Shown: positions 41,700 through 51,752 of the stretch, one piece after another
Numbering within the stretch: the stretch's first letter is position 1
How the letters are laid out: every line of letters begins with the position of its first letter
From: Psilocybe azurescens
Lineage: Eukaryota > Basidiomycota > Agaricomycetes > Agaricales > Agrocybaceae
Direction: 5' to 3'
NCBI GenBank assembly: GCA_023853785.1
Contig: JAJIRX010000549.1
Location: forward strand, 186,001 to 250,000
Length of the DNA: 64,000 nt
Made by a program: the position numbers and the translations under genes
The notes under the pieces: generated by a model
Seen by the model: only the letters and a program-made list of their open reading frames with translations
Told to the model about the DNA's origin: nothing
The model's database searches: none

Positions 41700-42016
41700 G
41701 GGAATGGCAGGGGTTTGGGTAAACCCCACGGGTTACGGGTCGGGGTATCTCACGGTTCTGGCACGGATTACAATAGCCCTACCAGTGAGCTTTCAAACGA
41801 GCCCAAAAACATATTTTTTGGACCATAACTGAGGGAGATACAGCCAATTTCGCAAAATTCATCAAAATTGGCTGTATCTCCTTCATTTCTGGGCCGATTT
41901 GGATGTTTTTGGGCTCGTTTTGACGGATAAACCAGTCCGGTTGCAGGTAGGGTTATGCTTAGGAGTAGAGTGCGATTTTCTGGCGCGATACCCGGGGTTT
42001 TACCCGTGCTATTGCC
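41700..42016. mobile_element. Foldback MITE (element C)
   Basis: About 317 bp, directly after element B with only a 12-base spacer (TACCTGAGAATA) that contains the TA site. Ends are GGGAATGGCA / TGCTATTGCC. Two strong inner inverted pairs are present: AACGAGCCCAAAAACAT with ATGTTTTTGGGCTCGTT, and GAGATACAGCCAATTT with AATTGGCTGTATCTC, so the whole element can fold on itself. The word CCTGAGAA follows each of B and C and also precedes B. Confidence 0.75.
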
Positions 42017-42652
42017 TACCTGAGAACAAAAGAAAGTGCCACATTGAACAAGATGTCTTACCATACTCAAAGTTAAAGTTTGCCATTGAGCAATGGACAG
42101 AGCAGAACCAGGTGTTTGTTCAGTTGAAAAGATCAGAGTTGGAAGCATGAAAAGACAATGCAAATTAAGTAAGATATGGACAATTCATAGCCATCTTATG
42201 TCAGGTGATGTGACATGGTCCTGACCACTAAGCTAAGATCCATCACAGATTCTGATCATGTTCGAAGAAGGCTGCTAATTGTGCACCACACTGCCATTGA
42301 AAACTTCTCCCTTATATCTCACTACTTTGTTCTTTGTTTCTATTCATTAGTTTATTTGTCCTTCATTTGTATTACTTATAGTTGTTCTATAGTAAGTTTA
42401 TCTAATTAATATTCTACAGCATATATTGACAAAGATGCACTTTCAGACACCAAAAAGCCAGGCCAGGCCCTAGGCTTGGCCTGAGGGGCTTTTGGTGCAG
42501 CTTGAAATTCTCAAAAGTCTAAGCACCAGGCCTGGGCCCAGGCTTTTGTACAGTGAGATGAAGACACAAAATGCAAGGATTTTCAACTTTTTGTGAAGGT
42601 TTATGAAATGTCTCATCATTAAATTTCTTTTCAAGTCTGACATGGCACCTGC

Positions 42653-43635
42653 TGAAGAGACCATTGCATGGCTAGCTGCATAAAAAGACAAATAGCTGAA
42701 AATTTTAGTGTTTAGTTGTATACAAGTGTGCAGTAATACATTTACAAAGGATGGGTAAAACTATAAAATACAAAATGTTGCCTCACAGTTAAGCAGGATG
42801 AACAGCATATTTATGTCAAAGTACTGGGCAGTTGAGCTAGCTATTGTTATAACAAAATACAATCTGTAAAAGATGTAACTATGTGCTGACTAGAGAACAG
42901 TGGAGGAAGATACAAGGCATTGAGATGCTTGCTGCAGAGTGTTGCAGCTTAACACTTCAACTAATGTTAAAATGAATAGTTTGTCATTGGGAAGCAAAAT
43001 TTGTGCTTTTAGTGATTGTACTACTCAAATTCCCTCAAAAAAGGGGGTGAATATGAGTTGTTATCTCACAAGGGTTTTGATAATATATGTGTTTTTAGGA
43101 TTTCTCAGTGGGTGCTGAGACTTTCACAAATCTCTGCTCTAGTAAAATACTGTTTCCAGACCTTTTAGGATCACTATCAGTGGGTACACACTTTGAGCTT
43201 AAGTATGGGGTTCAAAATTCAGCAGAATCTCTTCTCTAACACAGTACTATTTTCAGACCTTCTTAGGACCACTATCAGCATGTACATACTTTGAGCTAAA
43301 TAATTTGGTAGTCCTCTTGACCTAATAGAACACTATTCAACCTTCTTGGTCTCAGAAATACAGTGAAGAGACCATTGCATGGCTAGCTGTGTAAAAATAT
43401 GCATAATGAAGAGCAGCTGAGTTTTTGGCTTCCAGATGTATATAAGTGAGCTGTAATACATTCATGAAGGATGAGGGAAACTATGAAATAAGCAATATTG
43501 GCTCACAGCTAAGCAGTATGAATGACATAATTATGTTTAAATATTGGGCAGTTGGGCTAGCTATTGTAAATGATATACTATCTTTAAAAAATGTAACTAT
43601 GCATTGACTGATAAACAATGGAGGAAGAGAAGGGC
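42653..43635. repeat. Diverged direct duplication of about 260 bp
   Basis: Copies lie at about 42653-42910 and 43363-43635, both starting GAAGAGACCATTGCATGGCTAG and sharing AATACATT, GGGCAGTTG(A/G)GCTAGCTATT and GGAGGAAGA in order. Between them a second direct repeat of about 80-90 bp (43125-43205 and 43225-43305) shares CAGACCTT(T/C)TTAGGA and CACTATCAG. No coding function was seen. Confidence 0.7.
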
Positions 43636-44503
43636 ACTAGCTGAAGTTGAGACACAGTGCAGTTGGTCACATGTTCTAAATTAGCATGCACTAACTACAT
43701 GTGATACAAGTAAAGATTTAGCACCAAAGTACTCTAGAGGTCTTGCAGAGTGTGATACTGGTCCTCATGCATCATGGACCATCAGAATAAACCAGCTCAG
43801 CCCTCATTGAATAAGTCCAATTGCAGTATGGAGCAATGGTAGCTTTAGCTGTCCCAAAACATGAAGGAAAATGGGGACTGCCAAGCAAGTCTTCATATTC
43901 CAGAGGCAATAATGAATGTAATTCTACAATGCATGTACATCTAGCTGAGTGGATCAGAGTATATGAATACTGTATGAAGAGCATTCTCAACCAATAGGAT
44001 AAATGGAATAATGCATGGCCTGACACAGGGCTGACTCATAATAAGAGTTTGATATACACCAAGCTGATGAACAAATCGAATAACACAGTGTAAACTGACA
44101 AACCCATCATCAGCTGGATTTCTCAGTACTTTACCATCCCCCACACAGTCCATATGGACTCCAGTGGACTCCAGTGGACTCCAGTGGACTTGCCTATATA
44201 CTGAGTGTAAAAGGTAAACAGAGTCCAGTGGACTCCAGTGGATTCCACTGCACTTTAGTAGATCTTATACTATACATTGAATATGGACTAAAATAACTGT
44301 AGTCCACTGGAGTCCACTGGAGTCCACTGGACTTGACACAGTAAATAAATTCAATCTTAACATAAATTCAGATTAGTGGAATAAAGTATATTAATAACTA
44401 TTTAATACATTACTACATATCTACATGCAAGGGCCAAGACAAAAGGAAGAAAAAGATAATAAAATAAAAAATAAAAAGGGGAGCAGGAGCAGTACTTTAC
44501 CAT

Positions 44504-44942
44504 TGTACGTGTCATCCGTCGGGTCATCCGTCGGGTCATTGGTACCAGCGTCCGTATCCGTCGCTGTTGCAGCCGCCGTACCCGTCCTTGTCGCTGTTGC
44601 AGCCACCGTCCGCGTCCCTCGTCCTCGTCCCTGCCATCCCCGTCCATCCTCGTCCCTGTTGCAGCTGCCGTCCACGTCCGCATCCTCGCCCTTGTCCCTG
44701 CCATCCCCGTCTGTCCTTGTCCCTGTCACGTCTGCGTCCACGTCCTCATCCTTGTCTGTCCTCGTCCCTGTTGCAGCCACCGTCTGCGTCCTCATCGTTG
44801 TCGCAGCCGTTGTCTGCGTCTCGCCTCGTCTGCATCCTCATCCCTGTCGTCCCCGTCCGTCCCTCGTCCCTGTTGCATCCACGTCCTCGTCCCTGTTGCA
44901 TCCACGTCCTCATCCTTGTCCTCATCCCTGTCGCTGTCGCGT
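44504..44942. repeat. C/T-rich minisatellite, GTCC-type units (left array)
   Basis: Imperfect repeats of CGTCCTCGTCCCTGTTGC-like units. Open frames through it in several phases on both strands (Thr/Gly/Asp-rich on minus, Ser/Pro/Val-rich on plus) follow from the repeat and are not evidence of a gene. Confidence 0.85.
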
Positions 44943-46628
44943 TGAACTATGTAGTGTGTGATTTGATATATAAATCGAAAACCAAAACACGAACCAGAGA
45001 GGAATGGTCTAGACTAGATAAGACAACTCTCTCCTGTTGAGTTAAAGTGAGGGCTGGCTTTGCCATTAGGTTGTGTAGATGTATGTGGTCTGAGGAGGGC
45101 AGGGACGTATGAAGGAGGAGGAATGGATCAGGGAATATAAAATGCCCTTGAGTATTTACTGGGAGGAAGCAACCCGACTTGATTAGGGTAGAACGGTGTG
45201 AACGAAGAGTGATGACTGTGGAGGGGCCAAATGACTAGATAAATTGTAGGGATTGATACGGGGCAGGAGTGAGAATGTAGTCTTGATCCTAATGCGCTTC
45301 AATCGAGTCTGCAGTGTCTGCAAAGCTAGAAGTAAAGCCTGCTAATGGAGTAATGGCTTGAGCGGCCTGGAGTGATAGATGGTGAAGGATTGTGCGATAT
45401 TCTTGAACCAAAAAATCAAACAGAGCGGTGAAGTGAATGAGGGATGACTAGGGCGATGGATGAAGATGACAACAAGACCAAGATCGCTGAATAAAAATAT
45501 TCTGGAGCAATAGAAGCGATGGGGAGTTGAGGATCTTGATGTAGAGGAAGAATGAAGGGTCTGGAGGATGGTAGGATCGAAATGAACTGGACAAAATTGT
45601 CTGTGATGAGAGAGCGAGAGTGGTTGGATAGGCTGGTCTACCCTCTGATGAACGTCTTGAATAACTGGAGTGATTGTTGAATTTCGTGCTGAATATTGAT
45701 AGAGATTGATTGAATGCGTGCTTGGAGTGCTGGACTGAGTACTTGATAACTTGAAATCTTTGCTGTGAAGAAAGTTGGGGCTTGTAACTTCCTTGTATTC
45801 CAAGCGATACTAATACATGGTTTATATACCAGAGAACATAGAAAAATATTTAAAAGAGATCAAGCGTCCAAACTATACTAATCATTCTGTAGAACGACAC
45901 CCAGTAGTCCCATCTGTCAACTACATACAATAGATTGAAGGCTGACGGAGTTTATGAGTGAAAAATAGAAGGATGAGTAAGTAAGTAACATAGGATGAGT
46001 AAGAAGTATAAGCAGGATTATGAAAAGCGAAGTGAGATGAGTAAGAAAGAAGCGAAGCTGAGTAAGTACAATAAGCAAGAATGACAAAAGGAAGGAAGGA
46101 TCAATCATATGAAAGTGTCAGACAATAGAAAAGGAGCCAAAATAGCAAACAAGTACCATGCTAATGAATAGAACCAGTCTATTCATGGCACAGCTCAGTC
46201 ATCCATTACCAAGACTGCTGAGTGAGACAAAGAGTTGCTGCATATGTGGAATCCAGTTAAGGACCAAATAGTTGTAGATGACCAAATGCTGATGACGATG
46301 GTGATATATGATGCTGTGCAGTGCTGTGCATACTAGGATGGATAGGAATGATGTCCAAGAATAATCTGCGCATAGCCTTGAGGTTCGAAATAGATAGACA
46401 ATTTAATCATTGATAGGGAATGTAACTGATCAAATGGTTGAAGTGGAGATTGAAAGTTGGAATGGAGCTTGAAGTGGACTGTGAATGGGCTTTGACGTTG
46501 AATATTGAGGGATGTGCTTCAGATAAAAATGTGAAATAATAACCCTGGCTTCTGCATGCAATGGGGAGTCAAGACAGATGCTCTAAGCTTATAGATAAAT
46601 CTCATATCCAATCAAAATTGGTGTATGA

Positions 46629-47298
46629 CAGCGTCCTCGTCCCTGTTAGCGTCTACGTCCTCGTCCCTGTTGCGTCTGCGTCCTCGTCCCTGTTGCGTCT
46701 GCGTCCTCGTCCCTGTTGCGTCCACGTCTGCGTCCTCGTCCCTGTTGGCGTCCACATCTGCATCGTTGTCCCTGCCGTTTGTCCTCGTCCCTGTTGCAGC
46801 TGCCGTCCGTGTCCACGTCGTCGTCCCTGTCGTCCCCGTCCCTGTTGGCGTCCCCATTGTCGTCCCTGTTGCATCCCCGTCCCCGTCCCCATCCCCGTCC
46901 CCGTCCCCGTTGTCGTCCCTGTCGTCCCCATCCATCCTCGTCCCCGTCGCATCCGCTGTTGTCGTCCCTGTCGCGTCCACGTCCACGTCGTTGTCGTTGT
47001 CCCTGTCGCGTTGTTGTCCCTGTCGCGTCCACGTCCCCGTCCCCGTCCACGTCCCCGTCTGCGTCATCATCCCTGTCGTCCCCATCCGTCCTTGTCCCTG
47101 TCGCGTCCGCATCATCATCCCTGTTGCGTCCACGTCCACGTCATTGTCGTCGTCACTGTCACGTCCTCATCCCTGTCGCATCCACGTCCGCGTCCTCGTC
47201 CTCATCCTCGTCCCTGTTGCAGCTGCCATCCGGCGTCCGCATCCTCATCCCTGTCGCAGCCGCCGTCCATGTCCTCGTCCTCGTCCTCGGTCATCAAC
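46629..47298. repeat. C/T-rich minisatellite, GTCC-type units (right array)
   Basis: Same repeat type and same strand orientation as the array at 44504-44942, but longer. Units include CGTCCTCGTCCCTGTTG and CCCCGTCCCCGTCC. It ends near a GGT trinucleotide run at 47342-47360. Confidence 0.85.
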
Positions 47299-47910
47299 CT
47301 CTGTCGCGTTGGGTTGGCTGTCGCCTGGCTCCGACCGATGAGGTGGTGGTGGTGGTAGTCGGAAGAAAGGTTGGGGTCGTTCATTTGATGGTTGTTGTGC
47401 CGATCGGCCGATGCCGGGCACGTGTGCGCATCACATGTGCTTGTGAAATTTGACCCCGCGGACTGAACAAAATACAAAATTGTATCCATAGGGAGACTTT
47501 GCTCCCAAGTGTATTTAACTATTGTTTCATTTAATTGTTATTTCATAGAGTTTATTTCAATTGATTTTACTCTTTTATTTTTGCAATTAATATTAATAAC
47601 TAATGATCATACTTTGGATATTGTGTTAATTATTACATCCAGTGGACTCCACTGGACTGTGCTAATAAATATATTATTTGTTGTTATTCAGTGAATATTT
47701 AAGCCCCAGTCCAGTGGACTCCAGTGGACTCCAGTGGACTTGACTGGACTCATAATCCACTGGACTGAGACTGGACTGAAAATTTGGCAGGAGTCCAGTG
47801 CAAGTCCAGTGGACTCCAGTGGACTGCAGTCCAGTTCCAGTCCAGTGGAGTCCACTGGAGTCCACTGGAGTCCATATGGATTGTGTGGGGAAAGGAAAGA
47901 CCTCACAAAG

Positions 47911-49279
47911 AGCCATTTTGTGATGTCAGAGCCTGATTTTGCACTTTTTGGCACATTCATTACAATATTTTGGCCCTTATATTGAACATAAAAATATAAA
48001 AATTCAGATTAATATGCATATGAGCTGTCTCTATGAGAGTGATAAAAATCAGATTTAAAAAAGCTGCGGTTGTGAAGTTATAAATGAAAAGTGTCAATTT
48101 ACAAACACTGGTGCTGGATGACAAATGCAACGGAATTCAGAATTTATGTCACACTATCAAAGCAATGGAAGGAGTTGAGCATCATTCAGCAAAAAATAAC
48201 TCGGGAGAAGCCCGGTTTTACAAAAGCAATAGAATTCACATTCACATCACGTTATTGAAAACAAAACAGGAAATACCGAGCAACAAAAATCACGTTCACA
48301 TCACGTTATTACGAGTCCTTTACGTAAGTAAAGACTCGTTCTTTACAGGGACCCAGCGAGGGGCGCAATGTCAAGAATCTATCTTTGTGCGAATATATTT
48401 CCTGTTTTGTCTTTAATAACGTGACGTGAACGTGAATTGCTTTTGCAAAACCGGCTTCTCCCGAGTTATTTTTGCCGAATGATGCGCTTCGTAATCGGCA
48501 GTCTAGAGCTTTCAAGCGAGTCAGATGATTTGAGGAGGCAGAATCTCGTGATTCCGTATGGTTGGGTGAAAGTGACTACATAGGGGTTCAGGTCACATGA
48601 TTCTATGCCACTTGAAGTTGAGACACAAAGCCAGACGTGTTATGTTGTGGTTAGTCTATATAGTCACCTTGAGCATGTGTTGTAGCATAGTTGACTCACT
48701 AGTAAGAGGCTAGAAGGTGACCTTTAAGTATCTACACACAGATACACGCTGAAAGTATTAGGAAAATTCTAATATAATTGGGAGGTGAGTGGGTGCAATT
48801 TTATGGATTCCTCCTGAGGAGGTGGTTTGAGGAAGAAAAACTTGGGTGTACTCACATGTCCTTCATCAAGGAAACTCATTGCAATCTGCACATGGTTTTG
48901 CCTAAGTTTTCTTGCTTTATTTGCCTTACAAAGCCCTGGTTTTACTTGGCACAATCTCCCACACTCGATGGGCAAGTGGAACCACACTCAAGTCTCAACT
49001 CCTTCCATTGCTTTGATAACATGACATGAATTCTGAATTCCGTTGCATTTGTCATCCAGCATTTTGATTGTACTATCACCAGTGTTTGTAAATTGACGAT
49101 TTTCATTCATAACTTCACAACTGCAGCTTTGTTAAATCTAATTTTTAGCACTCTCATATAGACAGCTCATATGAACATTAATCTGAATTTTTATATTTTT
49201 ATGTTCAATGTCAGGGCCAAAATATTGTAGTGAATGCACTAAAAGTGCAAAATCAGGCTCTGACATCACAAAATAGCTC
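47911..49279. mobile_element. Foldback element with ~270-bp arms
   Basis: Left arm about 47911-48178 and right arm about 48998-49277 are inverted copies with high but imperfect identity, sharing for example TGATGTCAGAGCCTGATTTT, GACAAATGCAACGGAATTCA and CAATGGAAGGAGTTGAG. No coding block was recognised inside. It begins about 20 bases after the preceding 3.75-kb unit. Confidence 0.8.
48179..48485. mobile_element. Foldback MITE nested in the larger foldback element
   Basis: Ends GCATCATTC / GAATGATGC with arms of about 85 bp sharing AACTCGGGAGAAGCC and CACGTTATT. It sits exactly where the left arm of the outer element stops matching. The sequence of its right half (GACATTGCGCCC, GGTCCCTGT, TAAAGGACTCGTAA) recurs in inverted orientation at 49555-49680, so a second, partial copy lies downstream. 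Confidence 0.75.
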
Positions 49280-49554
49280 CCTTTTTCCAGTTTTTTTTTT
49301 GCATTATGCATAGCAGGTCATTCATTATATAGCTTATAATTTTTTGAAGCCATAAAGTGTGAGGAAGGATGGTAAAAATCTGGCCCCCACATAGTAAAAT
49401 GGCTCCTTTTTGTCTATTTTTGGTATTGTGCATAATGAATTGTTCAGTATATGTAATTATAAAATTTTGATGCTAAAAGTATAAGCATAATTAAGCAAGG
49501 ATGGTTCAAATCAGTCCCACAAAAGGACTCGTTACGCCATGCAAAGCAATGGCC

Positions 49555-49680
49555 ATCAAGCCAAGTTAAAGACAAAACAGGAAATATATTTGCACAAAGA
49601 TAGATTCTTGACATTGCGCCCTTGCTGGGTCCCTGTGTAAAAGAACAAGTCTTTACTTATGTAAAGGACTCGTAATCTAA
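49555..49680. repeat. Partial copy of the nested MITE
   Basis: Matches the central and right part of the element at 48179-48485 in inverted orientation, ending with GTAAAGGACTCGTAA. A GGACTCGTTACG word at about 49525 may be its other end. Confidence 0.6.
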
Positions 49681-50455
49681 TCTATGCTCGGGAAGCTCAG
49701 CCCAGATGGCCAGAGCTCACTGTCACATCATCGCCACTCACCTCCAGATTTATTACGACCAATGCTGTAACTAAGCTACAGTCCGGATGAGATTCGTGTC
49801 TACATTCATCTTTCCTTTGCAATCCCTTTTACTCAGCTTCCCTCGTGGACTAGGCTGTAAATACTAAAGACTATCTGTGTACCATTTTCCTGGGTTGAAG
49901 ATATATCTAACAAGCATGTCATGGTACTAAATTAATTTCGTAGCCCTGACGAATCCTGATGCTTCGAACGGCGGCATTTCCCGGATGAGCGACTGGCGCT
50001 TAATACCGAATGTCGAATGAGAAGGGTGTATGGTAATACTAATATTAGCTACTGACGAGCTCTGTAGTACCCGATTGGCAATGTTTTCTCGGAAAATGCG
50101 ATGCTAATCGATGATCGGCACGGGCTATTGTCACTATACCGGAAGGGAGACCGAATGTACCAAGGCTATTCCATTCCAGTAAGCGAAGAAGCTCAGATAT
50201 ATATCAGAAGAAATGGCTAATATTAGTTAGGAGCAGGATAGCCACCTGAGCTATACTAAACGATGTGTACACGATACTATAGTGTGAACAACATCTCTCG
50301 CTTAGATTAAAAAGTAATTATGTGGAGTCGAACAACGGATATAAAGGAAAAGTCGAGCTCAGCTCTTTGACAGTATAAACGAAACTGATAAGTGAGAATG
50401 CGAGGCACAGATTTGATCTTCTCAAATCCAGGTCCTTCAGGGTCACAATCAAGTA
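49681..50455. other. Intergenic, no gene recognised
   Basis: This is the 3' flank of the velvet gene and the edge of the repeat nest. Nothing coding was seen. Confidence 0.4.
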
Positions 50456-51752
50456 CTATATGATTCTTCGATGTCTTTCCTCGTTGCGAACGTTAACGCG
50501 TGTCCCATTGAACGTTGCTAAATACTGAATATACTAGTCAAATGGGTGATACACGGACATGAGAATGTTAAGCTTGCCTTTGTTAATTCCGTTGACGGGG
50601 GAGTCCAGGAAATGTCTTCGAGGGATACATACGAAAGACACCACCATAGCATTCAGCCATTACAGAGCGGTTGCTAGTGCCACTGACATACTCTTGGGAG
50701 TAAATATCAAAGACACGATACCGAAGAATGAAATATCCTTCAAGCTTGACTGATAAATCCTGTGCAGGTAATCGTTTAATATATTGAAATATTTCCATGA
50801 CTTCGTGCAGAATACGAACGTTGAATACAAACAGAATAGCCTTTTTCCCACCATATTCCGCCACTATAGGTTGGACGAATGTATTCCCGGCAAGTGCCTG
50901 AGTCTGCTTTGTAGCTTCTGTGACAGCATATCCTTCCACATAGTGTATTGCCGCGCTATCAGGGCCAGACGCTCCCTGGTTCATCTGGTATCCAGAATCA
51001 TGATGTGGAGCATAAAGGTTCTGTGGCGGCTCTGCAGTGCCGTAGGATGAAGAACCTCCACTGGACCATATTGGCAAAGATGCGGGTGAATAGGCGTCTA
51101 ACGAGCTATCTAGAGCGGGGTGCAGCAAAGCTTGAGGAGTGGACGAGTCTTCCGGTCCGAGAACAGGAAATAAATCCACGGTGCAAATAAGACCAATAGT
51201 CTGAGGGGTGCTGTCGGAACAAGGTAAGTATCACGTTAAGTAAGAAGGTGTGTACTTGAAGTTAGCAGAGTGCCATCCAAGCACAGTCTACATGCACTCA
51301 ACTCGTATTCAATTTCCCGTTCCTGTTGTCTGTTGGTTCCCGGATATCGCACCTCAAATATCTTTAGGAGAACGACGGGAGGTGGGTCAATAGGTCGACG
51401 ATCAATCTTTCCGTATCTAGACAAAGATAATCAGTTTGGACTGTTCAGCTCATGCGCTAGCTAGGGTGTGCACCTTCTTCCCAAGTCCGCCTTCTGTATT
51501 TCGTGAACCTCCATGCGGATTGTACGCCCAGCCAGGGGCCCCGATGCAAGGTACACGGGCCTTCCAATAGTACGTAGTTCACCTCGTTGATGAGCATTTG
51601 TTACAAATGCCTCCCTGACTTGATGGCGCACTAAGTCCAGGCATATAAGCATTGGAAGAGTGCGGATTGTAGACCGTAGGTGCTGGTTGTTGCTGCGTGC
51701 CATATGATGGCATCTGGGGGTTGTGGGAGAGAACATGACGGTGTGAAGACAT
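50456..51752 (-). CDS. Velvet-domain transcription regulator (VelB/VosA-like)
   Basis: Velvet proteins form dimers that bind DNA through an NF-kB-like fold and control development and secondary metabolism. The start at 51752 (MSSHRHVLSHNPQMPSYG) gives a short N-terminus. Velvet blocks: GRTIRMEVHEIQKADLGR; YGKIDRRPIDPPPVVLLKIF; IGLICTVDLFPVLGPEDSS; a long Ser/Pro/Tyr-rich insertion (about 80 residues) inside the domain; KKAILFVFN; DLSVKLEGYFILRYRVFDI; VMAECYGGVFRMYPSKTFPG. The C run at 50597-50601 lacks one base; with it the frame continues through the velvet hallmark PSTELTK, then a 53-nt GC-AG intron (50525-50577), then NGTRVNVRNEERHRRII and the stop at 50456. The split domain is a VelB trait, so VelB-like is favoured but not certain. 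Confidence 0.82.

Larger units (their letters stand above)
44139..47890. mobile_element. 3.75-kb unit with inverted ends made of 10-bp repeats; possible non-autonomous transposon
   Basis: Left end (44139 onward) and right end (47890 backward) share about 45 bases in inverted orientation: CCCCACACA, then TCCATATGGA, then repeated ACTCCAGTGG units. More copies of the 10-bp unit, in both orientations, lie at 44219-44260, 44297-44335, 47638-47660, 47705-47760 and 47795-47870. No transposase was recognised inside. No target-site duplication was evident at these limits, so the true ends may be a few bases off. Confidence 0.55.

Noticed and set aside
45342..45803. 153-codon minus-strand frame inside the 3.75-kb unit
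   Set aside because: Ser/His/Pro-biased text without a known domain; could be real but there is no support.
44402..47489. Many open frames of 80-265 codons rich in Thr/Gly/Asp/Arg or Ser/Pro/Val
   Set aside because: They are translations of the CGTCC-type minisatellites in all phases; no conserved domain and no splice structure.
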